Positions 1 through 8,311 are shown, counted from the first letter of the stretch. The stretch is 43,487 bases of DNA from SCTG01 sp964384595 (GCA_964384595.1 CAYLLY010000012.1:1-43487); one strand, 5' to 3'. Program-made: numbers and translations. Notes: generated by a model from the sequence alone, not told the origin.

Positions 1-833
1 TCTCGATGCAGAATCTCCGGGAGACGAGCGCCTTGTGCCGCCGCCACGGCGTCCCATTTTTCCTAGACGCCTGCCGGTTCGCGGAGAACGCCTACTTCAT
101 CAAACTCCGCGAGCCCGGCTACCAGGACAGGTCGCCGGCCGACATCGCCCACGAGCTGTTCCGCCTCAGCGACGGCTGCACGATGTCCGCCAAGAAGGAC
201 GGCCTGGTCAACATCGGCGGGTTCCTCGGCATGAACAACGAAGCCTGGGCCCAGCAGTGCCGGAACCTCCTGATCCTCACCGAGGGGTTTCCGACCTACG
301 GCGGGCTGGCGGGCCGCGACCTGGACGCGATCGCACAGGGCCTGCGCGAGGTACTGGACGAGGACTATCTCCGGTACCGGCTCCGCTCGGTCGAATACCT
401 GGCGGAGCGGATGACGGCGATCGGCTACCCGATGGTCCAGCCGCCGGGCGGGCACGCCGTGTACGTGGACGCGCGCGCCCTGCTCCCGCACATCCCGCCG
501 AACCAATTCCCGGCCCAGAGCCTCTGCTCCGCGTTCTACGAGCACGGCGGCGTCCGCACGGGCGAGATCGGCAACGCCATGTTCGGGCGCACGGTGGACG
601 GCGAGGAAATCCCCGCGGACATGGACCTCGTACGCATCGCCATCCCCAGGCGGGCCTACACCCAGAGCCACATTGATTACGTGATCGAAGTGGCCGAGCA
701 CGTCTACAAGCTGCGCGAGTCCCTGCGCGGCTTCCGCGTCATCAAGCAGGCGCCGGTGCTACGGCATTTCACGATCGAGTTCGAGCCGGTTTCACCCCCA
801 CCCTCCCCTCCCCCCTCCGAGGGGGAGGGTTAG
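1..833 (+). CDS. tnaA: Tryptophanase / beta-eliminating lyase, C-terminal part (5' end outside window)
   Basis: PLP-dependent beta-eliminating lyase of the tryptophanase/tyrosine phenol-lyase family, which cleaves tryptophan (or tyrosine) to indole (or phenol), pyruvate and ammonia. The reading frame is open from the window edge, so the N-terminal part is missing. Visible landmarks are DACRFAENAYF, the PLP-lysine motif TMSAKKDGLVNIGG, EGFPTYGGLAGRD and LPHIP-QFPAQ. The stretch VRTGEIGN resembles tryptophanase (E-I-G) rather than tyrosine phenol-lyase, which has Arg there, so tryptophanase is preferred; some other stretches (LVNIGGFL, GGLAGRD) look more like tyrosine phenol-lyase. The last ~14 residues (rich in Pro, Ser, Gly and Glu) are encoded by a dispersed CCCTC/GAGGG repeat that also supplies the TAG stop, so the native C-terminus was probably altered by the repeat. 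The substrate is not proven by sequence. Confidence 0.85.
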   Translation, partial: SMQNLRETSALCRRHGVPFFLDACRFAENAYFIKLREPGYQDRSPADIAHELFRLSDGCTMSAKKDGLVNIGGFLGMNNEAWAQQCRNLLILTEGFPTYGGLAGRDLDAIAQGLREVLDEDYLRYRLRSVEYLAERMTAIGYPMVQPPGGHAVYVDARALLPHIPPNQFPAQSLCSAFYEHGGVRTGEIGNAMFGRTVDGEEIPADMDLVRIAIPRRAYTQSHIDYVIEVAEHVYKLRESLRGFRVIKQAPVLRHFTIEFEPVSPPPSPPPSEGEG

Positions 834-841
834 GGAGAGGG
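796..841. repeat. CCCTC/GAGGG palindromic repeat, copy A
   Basis: C-rich tract followed by its G-rich complement (GAGGGGGAGGGTTAGGGAG), able to form a hairpin. Related copies lie at 7223-7259 and 8684-8720. It overlaps the end of the tryptophanase-like gene and could act as a weak terminator before the methyltransferase. Confidence 0.7.
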
Positions 842-848
842 GGCCTCC

Positions 849-1496
849 ATGGAAAACCTGGTGCCCACGGAGATCGAGGAGTACGCGGCGGCCTGCTCCG
901 TGGCCGAATCGGACGTCTGCCGGACGATCCGCGAGGAGACGTACCGGACGCAGGACTGCCCGCAGATGGTGGTGGGGCCGTTGGAGGGCGCGTTTCTCAA
1001 AGTGATGGCGCTGGCCGTGCACGCCAAGCGGGCCCTGGAGATCGGGACGTTTACGGGTTACAGTGCGCTGGCGATGGCGGAGGCGCTGCCGGACGAGGGC
1101 ACGGTGCTCACCTGCGAGATTGATGCCGACTCGGCGGCCTTTGCGCGCCGGCACTGGGACAAGAGCCCGCACGGCAGGAAGATCCATGTCCGCGTGGGGC
1201 CGGCGCTGGAGACGCTGGCGGCGCTGAAGGGGCCGTTCGACCTGATCTTCATCGACGCCGACAAGGCCAACTACGTGAACTACTACCGGCGCGCGCTCGA
1301 TCTCATCTCGCCGACCGGTGTGATTCTGATCGACAACGTCCTCTGGAGCGGGCGGGTCCTCAACTCCCACGGTCCCGACCCCTCCACCGCCGCGATCCAG
1401 GATTTGAACCGCGTCGTCTCGTCCGACCCCCGCGTCACCGCCGCCCTCCTCACCCTCCGCGACGGCGTCTTCGTCATCAAGCCGAAGGCGGTTTAG
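849..1496 (+). CDS. Class I SAM-dependent O-methyltransferase (CCoAOMT/COMT-like family 3)
   Basis: 215-residue soluble methyltransferase of the caffeoyl-CoA/catechol O-methyltransferase type; members methylate hydroxyls of small phenolics and are usually metal dependent. The SAM-binding glycine motif is ALEIGTFTGYSALAMAEALP (about residues 62-81). The metal-binding and catalytic segment FIDADKANY and the following LIDNVLWSG are intact, and the length is normal for the family. ATG follows a G-rich Shine-Dalgarno stretch inside the upstream repeat. The gene follows the tryptophanase-like gene on the same strand and ends with a 4-bp convergent overlap with RNase D. The physiological substrate cannot be told from sequence. 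Confidence 0.88.
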   Translation: MENLVPTEIEEYAAACSVAESDVCRTIREETYRTQDCPQMVVGPLEGAFLKVMALAVHAKRALEIGTFTGYSALAMAEALPDEGTVLTCEIDADSAAFARRHWDKSPHGRKIHVRVGPALETLAALKGPFDLIFIDADKANYVNYYRRALDLISPTGVILIDNVLWSGRVLNSHGPDPSTAAIQDLNRVVSSDPRVTAALLTLRDGVFVIKPKAV

Positions 1497-2689
1497 CGCT
1501 CGAAGAGCCGCACCTGGCCGGTGTCCGGGTCGTAGCCGACGGTGAGCCGGCCGTGGAGGACCTTCACGAGGTGCTCGCCGGCGAGCGCGCGCCGCCAGCC
1601 CTGCATGAGAGGCAGTTGCTCGGCGGGACCCTTGCCCCGATGCAGGGCGAAGACATCGAGATCGGCCGACGTGGCCAGCAACTGCGGCGCGATGAAAGCC
1701 TCGACCGCGCGAACCTTCAGCGCCGTCCCGAGCAGATCGGCCAGCCCGGCCGTTTCCGGATCGATCCGCTTGCGTTTCTCGACCCGCGGCAGGTCGCGCT
1801 CCGCAACGTCCAGGCCATGCTTGACCGCTCCGACCAGCGCCTCGCCGTATTTCTCCACCTGGGAGGGCTGGATGCCGCGCAAGGCCCCCAGCGCCAACAT
1901 TGTCGTGGGCGTGCGCCGGGCGACCTCGACCAGGATCTCGTCGCGCAGGATCCGCCCGCGTGGCCGGTCCCGCCTTTTGGCCTCATGCTCGCGCCAGGCG
2001 GCCAGCTCCCGCAGAATGCCGCGCGCGCGCGGATGCAGGCCCTCCCAGCCCTTGATGCGCTGGTACCGGAGCCGCGGGTCGCGCGACTCCTCCCCGGCCA
2101 GGGTCAGCAACCGATCAAATTCCTCCTCCACCCACTCCAAGCGCCCCAGCGTCTTCAGCTTGCCGTGCAAATGGTCGTACAAGGAAAAGAGATGCCGCAC
2201 ATCCTCAAGCGCGTAAGCGATCTGCTGCGGGGTCAGCGGGCGCTGCGCCCAATTCGTGAAGGTCTCGGATTTGTCCAGGACCACACCGACGACTTGTTGC
2301 ACGAGTTGGCCGTAGCCGACCTGCGCCCCGTACCCCACCATCGCCGCCGCGATCTGCGTGTCGAAGATGGGCGCGGGCACGGCCCCGGACAGCACCGAGA
2401 AAATTTCCAGGTCCTGCCGACCGGCGTGGACCACCTTCAGCAGCCGGGCGTCGTTCAGAAGGTCCAGGAATGGATCGAGCCGGCGGACTTCCTGATGATC
2501 GATGATCGCGGTCACGTCCCCCGCCGCGACCTGGATGATTTCAAGGCGGGGATGGAAGGAATCCTCGCCCATGAATTCCGTGTCCACCGCCAGGCGCTCG
2601 TGCTCCCGGAGCCGCCCGCAGAGGGCCTTCAAGCCCGCTTCGTCGCGGACGTACTCGGCCTCCTGGTACTTCTTGGTCACAGCGGACAT
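1493..2689 (-). CDS. rnd: Ribonuclease D
   Basis: 3'-5' exoribonuclease of the DEDD superfamily, expected to trim the 3' ends of tRNA precursors and other small RNAs. It is 398 residues from the ATG at 2689. Catalytic acidic residues are visible in LAVDTEF (D36, E38), HAGRQDLEIF (D93) and YALEDVRH (Y159-x3-D163). An HRDC-type helical domain follows (about residues 215-295), then a second helical C-terminal part, as in E. coli RNase D. The frame stays open 45 codons upstream of 2689, but that segment is Pro/Ser-rich and falls over the G+C-rich hairpin region, so it is not taken as coding. The 3' end overlaps the methyltransferase by 4 bp, convergently. Confidence 0.9.
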   Translation of the reverse strand: MSAVTKKYQEAEYVRDEAGLKALCGRLREHERLAVDTEFMGEDSFHPRLEIIQVAAGDVTAIIDHQEVRRLDPFLDLLNDARLLKVVHAGRQDLEIFSVLSGAVPAPIFDTQIAAAMVGYGAQVGYGQLVQQVVGVVLDKSETFTNWAQRPLTPQQIAYALEDVRHLFSLYDHLHGKLKTLGRLEWVEEEFDRLLTLAGEESRDPRLRYQRIKGWEGLHPRARGILRELAAWREHEAKRRDRPRGRILRDEILVEVARRTPTTMLALGALRGIQPSQVEKYGEALVGAVKHGLDVAERDLPRVEKRKRIDPETAGLADLLGTALKVRAVEAFIAPQLLATSADLDVFALHRGKGPAEQLPLMQGWRRALAGEHLVKVLHGRLTVGYDPDTGQVRLFER

Positions 2690-2717
2690 TTCGGCATTAT
2701 ACGATGGACGGGCCGGA

Positions 2718-2750
2718 GGCGGCGACGCGCCGCCCGGGGACTCCCCCGGG
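2718..2750. terminator. G+C-rich inverted repeats between the IPT gene and rnd
   Basis: Two adjoining hairpins: GGCGGCG/CGCCGCC (2718-2734) and CCCGGGG/CCCCGGG with a 4-nt loop (2733-2750). They lie just after the stop of the minus-strand IPT gene and before rnd. There is no clear T-run, so termination is only possible, not shown. Confidence 0.3.
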
Positions 2751-2783
2751 AGCAGCGCGCCGGCCCAGGAATGAGAACGCGGT

Positions 2784-3242
2784 CTATTTGCGCAGGAAAG
2801 GCTTGGTATCCTGGCTTGTGGCACCGGTCACGGTCAGGAACTCCATCCCCTTCTTGCCATCCGGGACCGTGGTCGTGATCGTCTTGTCGTCCACCTGGGT
2901 GAACTTGGCGGCTCCGCCGGGCCCGAAGGAAACCATGCTGATACAGCCGGGCTCGCCGAAGTTTTCGCCGGTGATGGTCACCTTGTCACCGGTCTTGCCT
3001 TCGTCCGGGCTGATCTTCTTGATCTTGGGGGTCTCACCCGAGCAGACACGGCCCTTCGTCAGCCGAGGCGACTTGGCGGCCTCGGCCTTGTTGCTTTGGA
3101 TCCCACCGCCCGGCTTCGCGGCCGCCGGGGCCTCCTTGGCCTTCTTTTCCTTCTTGGGCTCGTCGGCCGCCGCCGCCAGACCGACCTGGCCCACGAATGC
3201 AACCGCCGTCAGAATGCCCAGTATGCGAATCACTCCAGTCAT
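2784..3242 (-). CDS. Secreted IPT/TIG-domain protein
   Basis: Small exported protein of 152 residues from ATG 3242. An N-terminal signal peptide (MTGVIRILGILTAVAFVGQ, then VGLAAAADE) is followed by a Lys/Ala-rich linker (about residues 30-60) and one IPT/TIG immunoglobulin-like domain. That domain has the typical P-KIKKISPDEGKTGDKVTITGENF start, a cysteine (PGCIS) and a C-terminal beta-rich stretch. IPT/TIG folds occur in cell-surface and periplasmic proteins; no catalytic residues are evident. There is a second ATG two codons upstream (3248), but the GGAGGAGG Shine-Dalgarno is 8 nt from 3242 and only 2 nt from 3248, so 3242 is chosen. It is transcribed from its own promoter at 3300-3328. Confidence 0.8.
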   Translation of the reverse strand: MTGVIRILGILTAVAFVGQVGLAAAADEPKKEKKAKEAPAAAKPGGGIQSNKAEAAKSPRLTKGRVCSGETPKIKKISPDEGKTGDKVTITGENFGEPGCISMVSFGPGGAAKFTQVDDKTITTTVPDGKKGMEFLTVTGATSQDTKPFLRK

Positions 3243-3299
3243 CGTCATGGCCTCCTCCAGTCACAGGGTTGCGACACCAAGGACGTAAGTACGGGATGC

Positions 3300-3328
3300 A
3301 TCGTAATCCACTGCGCAGCGGGAGTCAA
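3300..3328 (-). promoter_or_regulatory. Sigma-70-type promoter for the IPT/TIG gene
   Basis: On the minus strand TTGACT (3328-3323), a 17-nt spacer, then TACGAT (3305-3300). The start site would fall near 3293, about 50 nt upstream of the ATG. It also lies downstream of pilZ, so this gene need not be part of the lipid operon. Confidence 0.6.
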
Positions 3329-3370
3329 GGCTAAGCCGGGAAAGCCCGGAACGCCGCGGCATTCCCTCCT

Positions 3371-3745
3371 TTACCGCCCTGATTCTTTATCGATCAGGTA
3401 GGCATTGAGGTACGGCGCCTTCAGGACCGCCGGGGAACGGCCCTTCACGGGAGGGTCCAACTCGAACCCAGCCTTGCCTCCCAACTGCCAGACGACCTTT
3501 GCGGACAAAGACTCCGTGACTTCCCGCCCATCGGCGCTGCGAAGGTTGAACAGGATGGTGACGCCCTGGTTCGGCCGCAATGGCTGCTTGAGCGACATGG
3601 CCACGCCGGTCCGGCTCACGTTGCTGAGGCTGCCCCAATGGGTCTTCCCGCCGCCGGTCACGCCCGCCCGGACCTGGAGCGTGAACCGCGGAACCTTGCG
3701 CCGGTCGCTGAACTTCGAGTCGTCGGACCTGTACGGCGGGCTCAA
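3371..3745 (-). CDS. PilZ-domain protein (likely c-di-GMP receptor)
   Basis: 124-residue stand-alone PilZ domain. Both ligand-contact motifs are visible: RxxxR in DRRKVPRF (R16, R20) and NxSxxG in SNVSRTGVAM (N42, S44, G47). PilZ proteins change conformation on binding cyclic di-GMP and control surface, motility or polysaccharide functions. The start is a TTG 7 bp after the fabI stop; no other in-frame start lies between the two genes. It therefore looks like the last gene of the lipid operon, which would place a c-di-GMP sensor in the same transcript as the acyl-chain genes. Target and function are unknown. Confidence 0.82.
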   Translation of the reverse strand: MSPPYRSDDSKFSDRRKVPRFTLQVRAGVTGGGKTHWGSLSNVSRTGVAMSLKQPLRPNQGVTILFNLRSADGREVTESLSAKVVWQLGGKAGFELDPPVKGRSPAVLKAPYLNAYLIDKESGR

Positions 3746-3752
3746 AGTCGGA

Positions 3753-4556
3753 TCACTCGGGCCGTGAGGCGCGGCGCATGATGTCCTTGTCGAAGTAGTT
3801 CACGGCCATGCCGGCGTCGAGGACGATCCCCTGGGCGTTGATGCCGGCCGAGCGCTCGCTCAGGAGGAACGCCGCCGCGTTGGCGACCTCCTGCGTCGTC
3901 ACCCCCTTCTTCCGCAGCGTCAGCCGCTCCGCGTAGAGATAGTAGTCCGCATAGCCGGGGATGCCGGCCGAGGCCGAAGTCTTGAGCAGGCCGGGGTTGA
4001 CCGAGTTGAAGCGGACGTTGGAGAACGAACTAAAAGATTTGGCGAGGAAACAGATGGTCGAATCCAGCGCGGCCTTCACGGGGCCCATGATGCCATAGCT
4101 TTCGGCCGCCATCTTTGTGGTCGAGATGGAGACCGCCACGACGGAGGCGTCAGGGACCAGGATGGTCTTGAAGGCGTTCGCGATGGCGATGAGCGAATAG
4201 CAGGAGATGTCCACGGACTGGAGGAAGGCCTTGCGGGTCGTCTCGTGGAAGGGCTTGACGCCGCCCTCGTAGTCCAGAAAGGCGATGGAGTGCACGAGCC
4301 CGTGGATCGCCGGATGGGCTTTGCCGATGTCGCGGGCCACGGCGAGGATTTCCTCTTCCCGCGCCACGTCGCAGACGTGAATCTCCGCCTTCGGCAGCAG
4401 CTTGCCGACGCTGTCCTTGCGCTCTTTCGACCGCACGACATAGACGACCGTCGCTCCTTCCGCTTCCAGCGTCTGGCCGATGTGGTAGGCGACGCTCTTC
4501 TTGTTCGCCACGCCGAAGACGACGATCGTCCTGCCTTCAAAGCCGAGAAAGCTCAC
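3753..4556 (-). CDS. fabI: Enoyl-[acyl-carrier-protein] reductase, FabI type
   Basis: NAD(P)H-dependent reductase of trans-2-enoyl-ACP, the last step of each fatty-acid elongation cycle; cytoplasmic SDR fold, 267 residues. The N-terminal cofactor region GVANKKSVAYHIG is typical of FabI, and the catalytic Tyr-x6-Lys is present as YGIMGPVK (Y154, K161). The start is GTG at 4556, overlapping the dehydratase stop by 4 bp (GTGA); the protein begins (M)SFLGFEGRTIVV, the usual FabI start. Placed after fabG and fabZ, it completes a dedicated reductive cycle, so the cluster can make saturated as well as unsaturated segments. It may be the cell's only FabI or a pathway-specific paralogue; the window cannot decide. 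Confidence 0.92.
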   Translation of the reverse strand: MSFLGFEGRTIVVFGVANKKSVAYHIGQTLEAEGATVVYVVRSKERKDSVGKLLPKAEIHVCDVAREEEILAVARDIGKAHPAIHGLVHSIAFLDYEGGVKPFHETTRKAFLQSVDISCYSLIAIANAFKTILVPDASVVAVSISTTKMAAESYGIMGPVKAALDSTICFLAKSFSSFSNVRFNSVNPGLLKTSASAGIPGYADYYLYAERLTLRKKGVTTQEVANAAAFLLSERSAGINAQGIVLDAGMAVNYFDKDIMRRASRPE

Positions 4557-5014
4557 GCCGGACTCCTCATGGTCGGTCCCTCGCCGACGTCCGCCATGCC
4601 GACGATGAACTCCGTGCGCAGCACATTCTGCCCGTCCACGCCGACTGAACCCTTCATGATCAACGCGCCCATGAGCTCTTCGACGATCTCCGCCTCGATC
4701 ACCAGCCGGGCGCCGGGAAAGACGGGCCGCCGGAAGCGGGCGTTCTGGATCTTGCTGAGCACCGGCACCTTCTTCGGATCGAGCGTGCCGCGGCCGAACA
4801 GGAGCGCGGCGCCTGCCTGGAACACGCACTCGCAAATTAGCACGCCGGGCATGATGGGCCGACCGGGGTAGTGCCCCGCCAGGTACGGCTCCTCCGGGTG
4901 CAGCGTCTTGACGGCCTTGATGCGGCGGTCGTCCCGCTCGAGCACCTCGTCGAGAAAGAGGAAGGGCGGGCGGTGGGGGAGCAGCGTCAGCACCTCGTTC
5001 GTCCGGGCCGTCAC
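4553..5014 (-). CDS. fabZ: 3-hydroxyacyl-ACP dehydratase, FabZ-like hot-dog protein
   Basis: 153-residue hot-dog-fold dehydratase that removes water from 3-hydroxyacyl-ACP. The active-site histidine sits in LAGHYPGRPIMPGVLICE (H48) and the catalytic glutamate follows 14 residues later (E62), as in FabZ. The N-terminal LLPHRPPFLFLDEV is also diagnostic. The start is GTG at 5014, one base after the fabG TAA, because the frame upstream of it lies over fabG. The 3' end overlaps fabI by 4 bp. The 'GVLICE' and 'GALIMKGSV' stretches differ somewhat from housekeeping FabZ, in line with a specialised paralogue of the aryl-polyene/ladderane-cluster sort; this is inference. Confidence 0.88.
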   Translation of the reverse strand: MTARTNEVLTLLPHRPPFLFLDEVLERDDRRIKAVKTLHPEEPYLAGHYPGRPIMPGVLICECVFQAGAALLFGRGTLDPKKVPVLSKIQNARFRRPVFPGARLVIEAEIVEELMGALIMKGSVGVDGQNVLRTEFIVGMADVGEGPTMRSPA

Positions 5015-5015
5015 T

Positions 5016-5756
5016 TTACAGGCCTCCGTCCACGGACAGGACCGAGCCGGTGATGTAGCCGGCCTCGCGGGAGGCCAGGAAGAGCACACAGTATGCGACA
5101 TCGTCGGGCGTCCCGAAGCGCTTGAGCGGAATCGACGCGAGGTAGTCCTTGCGGAGCTTCTCCGGCAGGTCCGCGACGAACTCCGTGTCGATGAACCCCG
5201 GCGAGACGCAGTTGGCCGTGATCCCGCGCGAGGCCACCTCCTTCGACAGCGAGCGCGTCATCGCGATCTGCCCGGCCTTGGAGGCGGCGTAGTTCGCCTG
5301 CCCCTCGAACCCGAAGCGGCCGGCCGGCGACGTGATCGTGATGATGCGACCATAGCGGTTCGGCATGAACCGGTGCACGGCCAGCTTGGCCATGTTGAAG
5401 GCGCCGGTCAGGTTGACGTCCAGGACCTGCTGCCAGTCCTCCGGCTTCATCATCGCCAGGACGGCGTCCTTGCGGATGCCGGAGTTGTTGACGAGGACGG
5501 AGAAGTTCTTGTGCTCCGCGTCGAGGTCCTTGTAGAAGGCCTCGGCCTGCGCGTAGTCGGCGACGTCGAACTTGCGGAGATGGAGCTCTTTGGCGGCTGG
5601 GCCCAGAGCGGTCTTGAACGCCTCCGTTGCGGCGTCATTGGCGGTGTAGGTGGCCACGACCGTCGCGCCCGCCTCGAGGAAATGCCGGGAGATGGCCCGG
5701 CCGATGCCGCGGGTGCCCCCGGTGACGACGACGGTCTGGTCGCGGAAATCAAACAT
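5016..5756 (-). CDS. fabG: 3-oxoacyl-ACP reductase, FabG-like SDR
   Basis: 246-residue classical short-chain dehydrogenase that reduces 3-oxoacyl-ACP with NADPH. The cofactor motif is VVTGGTRGIGRA (residues 11-21), followed by LVNNSGI. The catalytic triad is Ser143 (TITSPAG), Tyr156 and Lys160 (NYAASKAG). The C-terminal VDGGL end is typical of FabG. Its start overlaps the end of desaturase 1 by 8 bp, and fabZ follows one base after its stop, so the three genes must be co-transcribed. It supplies the first reduction of the local elongation cycle. Confidence 0.93.
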   Translation of the reverse strand: MFDFRDQTVVVTGGTRGIGRAISRHFLEAGATVVATYTANDAATEAFKTALGPAAKELHLRKFDVADYAQAEAFYKDLDAEHKNFSVLVNNSGIRKDAVLAMMKPEDWQQVLDVNLTGAFNMAKLAVHRFMPNRYGRIITITSPAGRFGFEGQANYAASKAGQIAMTRSLSKEVASRGITANCVSPGFIDTEFVADLPEKLRKDYLASIPLKRFGTPDDVAYCVLFLASREAGYITGSVLSVDGGL

Positions 5757-7209
5757 GGGAGGCCGCCGCCGCCTGCCCCAAGCCGCCCGCGGCGATTGAT
5801 TCCTGACGGATAAATTTATCCACCTCGTTGGCCACGATGACGCCGTAGTTGATGGCGCCCAGCCAGCCGGACATGATGATGCCCACGGAGCCGGCGTGAA
5901 AGAGCCCGCTGATCACTTTCGCAAGGTTCTGGCTGATCTTCAGCCCCTCGAACTTCGTGCCGAACGACGCGCCCGCCATGTGCCGGGTGTAGTACTCGAA
6001 CGTCCGCGGGGTGGACGCCTCCAGGTGGTCGATCTTGTCGCTGACGCCCGGCAGGTACTTCTCCAGCGTGTCCACCACGCCCTTGATCAGCTTGTCCTTC
6101 TCCCGCCGGTAGGCCTCCTCCGACAGCGTGATCCAATCCTTGTAATTGGCGTTCGTGGAGCAGACGATCGCGTACCGGTCCGATCCGGGCCGCGTGTCGG
6201 GGTAATAAAAGGAATAGGTCCGGCTCGTGACGTCCATCGAGTTGAGGGCCTCTGTATCGAATTCCGGATGGGTCGAGGTGAAGAACAGGTCCCCGACATA
6301 GGGGATGCACTCGCCCTTGCGGACGCCCATGTACACCTGGCAGCTGCTGCTGTTGAGGCGGACGGCGGCGGCCTCGCGGAGGAAATCCGGGCTGAAGTGC
6401 TCGTCGCCCACAAGCTTGTGGATGGTGGACTTGAGGTTGGCGTTCGAGAGGACGGCCTTGGCGCGAATCGTCCGGCCGTTGCAGATCACGCCCGCCACCC
6501 GCCCACGCTCGACGAGCACTTTTTCCACCAGTGCGTGGTGGCGCAGGTCCACCTTGTTGGCCTTGAGCGTCGCCTTCATCTTCATGATGAGCTTGTCCGT
6601 GCCGCCCCGGAAGGTGTAAACGCCCTTGCTCATGAAGTTGGAGAAGACGATGCCGAACGTGATGGCGGGGTCATCCAGCGTGGACCCGTTGGCGTAGGCG
6701 ATGGGCTCCATCAACAGGCGCCACACGTCGGGGCGGCCGGGGAAGTACCGTTCGAAGAGCTCGCGGGTGGTCGTCTTCTGGTCGTCGTAGAAGTTCATGC
6801 CGCGGGCGAACTTGAAAAACGCCTCGACGGTCTCGGCCGGGATCTTGAAGTGGTTGACCAGCTTGTCGGTGAAGTCGGCCCGGTCGAAGGTCGTGGTGAA
6901 GGAGAACTGGGGATTGTCGAACCGGATGCCCTTGAGCTGGACGATGGACTCCGCGATGTCCGCCGACCAGTACTTGCGGCAGGTCTTGATCATGCCGATG
7001 GGGAAGCCGTGGAGCGAGATGTCGAAGATGTGGCCGCCTTTCCGCTTGAACCACGTCGCCATGCCGCCGAAGTTGTAATGGTGCTCCAGCAGCAGCACCG
7101 CATAGCCGCAGGTCGCCAGCCGGTTGGCGGCCGTCAGCCCCGCGAGCCCCGAGCCGACGACGATGACGTCGTAGTCGGGCTTGACGTCTCTGAGCCAGTC
7201 TTGCGCCAT
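5749..7209 (-). CDS. CrtI-like FAD-dependent desaturase/isomerase 1
   Basis: 486-residue flavoprotein of the phytoene desaturase / carotenoid isomerase / retinol saturase superfamily. The dinucleotide-binding motif VIVVGSGLAGLTAANRL is at residues 15-31, followed by LLLEHHYNFGGMATWFKRKG, which continues the FAD-binding fold. The C-terminal FAD signature is present as HAGSVGIIMSGWLGAINYG. No phytoene synthase or other carotenoid gene is nearby. The neighbours are KS, ACP, fabG and fabZ, so the likely substrate is an acyl-ACP, polyene acyl chain or hydrocarbon rather than a carotenoid. Similar enzymes sit in candidate ladderane clusters of anammox bacteria. The reaction (desaturation, isomerisation or saturation) cannot be told from sequence. 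Confidence 0.8.
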   Translation of the reverse strand: MAQDWLRDVKPDYDVIVVGSGLAGLTAANRLATCGYAVLLLEHHYNFGGMATWFKRKGGHIFDISLHGFPIGMIKTCRKYWSADIAESIVQLKGIRFDNPQFSFTTTFDRADFTDKLVNHFKIPAETVEAFFKFARGMNFYDDQKTTTRELFERYFPGRPDVWRLLMEPIAYANGSTLDDPAITFGIVFSNFMSKGVYTFRGGTDKLIMKMKATLKANKVDLRHHALVEKVLVERGRVAGVICNGRTIRAKAVLSNANLKSTIHKLVGDEHFSPDFLREAAAVRLNSSSCQVYMGVRKGECIPYVGDLFFTSTHPEFDTEALNSMDVTSRTYSFYYPDTRPGSDRYAIVCSTNANYKDWITLSEEAYRREKDKLIKGVVDTLEKYLPGVSDKIDHLEASTPRTFEYYTRHMAGASFGTKFEGLKISQNLAKVISGLFHAGSVGIIMSGWLGAINYGVIVANEVDKFIRQESIAAGGLGQAAAASHV

Positions 7210-7222
7210 CTATTCCATCTTT

Positions 7223-7259
7223 TCCCTCGCCCTTGAAGGGAGAGGGTTGGGGTGAGGGT
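7223..7259. repeat. CCCTC/GAGGG palindromic repeat, copy B
   Basis: Begins TCCCTCGCCCTTGAAGGGAG and continues GAGGGTTGGGGTGAGGG. It is the inverted counterpart of copy C at 8684-8720 and related to copy A at 796-841. Confidence 0.8.
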
Positions 7260-7290
7260 GACTCAACATTTCACTGATCCACGATAATTC

Positions 7291-7317
7291 CGTTCGTCCT
7301 GAGCCTGTCGAAGGGCG
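7291..7317. repeat. TTCGTCCTGAGCCTGTCGAA repeat, copy 1
   Basis: Imperfect palindrome in the orientation opposite to copies 2 (8312-8343) and 3 (8638-8664). Similar GTCCTGAGC-TGTCGAAGG elements are common dispersed repeats in many bacterial genomes. Confidence 0.8.
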
Positions 7318-7360
7318 CTTCGATTTCCGTCTTGCCTGTCGCCCTTCAACGCAACGTGGA

Positions 7361-8209
7361 TTACGCCTGTTCATCGAGTTCTTTCAGAACTCTTCCATCC
7401 TTTGCTCTCCACTCAATAAGTCCATTCGCGCTGCCGCCTTCAATAACGGCTGCGGCCGCGCTAGGACTAGAAAACTCGAAGTCTTTTGTAAACAGATAAA
7501 ATCCGTCCTTCTGGACTAGGGTGCCATCGTCAATCAACTTTTTGCGGAGAGCGACGACATACGGCCATTTCTTCGCGGATAGGCGTTCCTGTAACACTGC
7601 TGTAGAACCCTGAAGTACCACAAACCCGTCAGGCGAGCGATGTCCACGCGCCTCAGCGCCCTTCATGCGGCAGAAAAGAATGCCACCGGATTGTTGCTTC
7701 GCTGCAGGTTGAGCGATGGGGATGAGAAGATCAGAACCGAGCACAGGCAACAGTTGATGGATGCGAGAAAGAAAAACCTCCATATCCTCGCGATCCGATT
7801 CGGGAAGCCTCGATCCGCTCGCTTGATTTTGCTCTAAGGTAAACCTACCAACTTTGCTGGCCTCACTAAGGAGTCGGTTCTCCAAGTATCTAACATGAGC
7901 TTTTGTGAGGTTCTCGTCCTTGCTGACAAAGACGATAGCCGAAGTCCAAAATTCCTTGGTCTTGTGTTGTTTCAGGCGATCACGAATGACCTCCGCCTCT
8001 CCGATGTAGGCACGTGGTGAGCCAGAAACCGGATCGACACCAGACAAGATATAAATGCCAGGTTTATCGACCTCTTCGCGCTGAAGCAAATCGTCAAGTT
8101 CCGTTCGAGGTGCCGCTATCGCCTTGCCCGTCCAGTTAGAGATTTCTGCTGTTCGCAGACTTTTAGCGTCTCCGCACGGCAAGAACAGTTTAATTGTGGC
8201 AGATAGCAT
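7361..8209 (-). CDS. GIY-YIG nuclease with C-terminal DUF4357-like domain
   Basis: 282-residue protein from ATG 8209 (a TTG lies three codons further upstream). The N-terminal nuclease core shows GIYILSG (GIY at 51-53), AYIG (YIG at 68-70) and a conserved arginine (VIRDRLKQH, R77), with a downstream acidic/His region (KAHVRYLENRL). The C-terminal part (about 225-275: FEFSSPSAAAAVIEGGSANGLIEW) matches the DUF4357 pattern found at the end of restriction-type and stand-alone GIY-YIG proteins. Such proteins are presumed DNA endonucleases linked to defence or mobile DNA. Its lower G+C relative to flanking operon genes suggests separate ancestry. No methyltransferase partner is present. Confidence 0.8.
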   Translation of the reverse strand: MLSATIKLFLPCGDAKSLRTAEISNWTGKAIAAPRTELDDLLQREEVDKPGIYILSGVDPVSGSPRAYIGEAEVIRDRLKQHKTKEFWTSAIVFVSKDENLTKAHVRYLENRLLSEASKVGRFTLEQNQASGSRLPESDREDMEVFLSRIHQLLPVLGSDLLIPIAQPAAKQQSGGILFCRMKGAEARGHRSPDGFVVLQGSTAVLQERLSAKKWPYVVALRKKLIDDGTLVQKDGFYLFTKDFEFSSPSAAAAVIEGGSANGLIEWRAKDGRVLKELDEQA

Positions 8210-8311
8210 AGCGATCAATAGGCATGCCTGTTAAACGCCCCGACAGAATTTTCTTGGATTGTGCCCCACATAACTACCCGTGTCAACGTAACTTCGTACG
8301 AGAAATCTTAT

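Noticed and set aside
1..1496. Tryptophanase-like gene and O-methyltransferase as part of an aryl-polyene pathway with the fab genes
   Set aside because: Aryl-polyene clusters use an ammonia lyase rather than a beta-eliminating lyase, and these genes are on the opposite strand, separated by rnd and the IPT gene.
1553..2878. Long plus-strand open frame opposite rnd
   Set aside because: It is antisense to a well-supported RNase D and has a Gln/Arg/Pro-rich composition typical of a G+C shadow frame.
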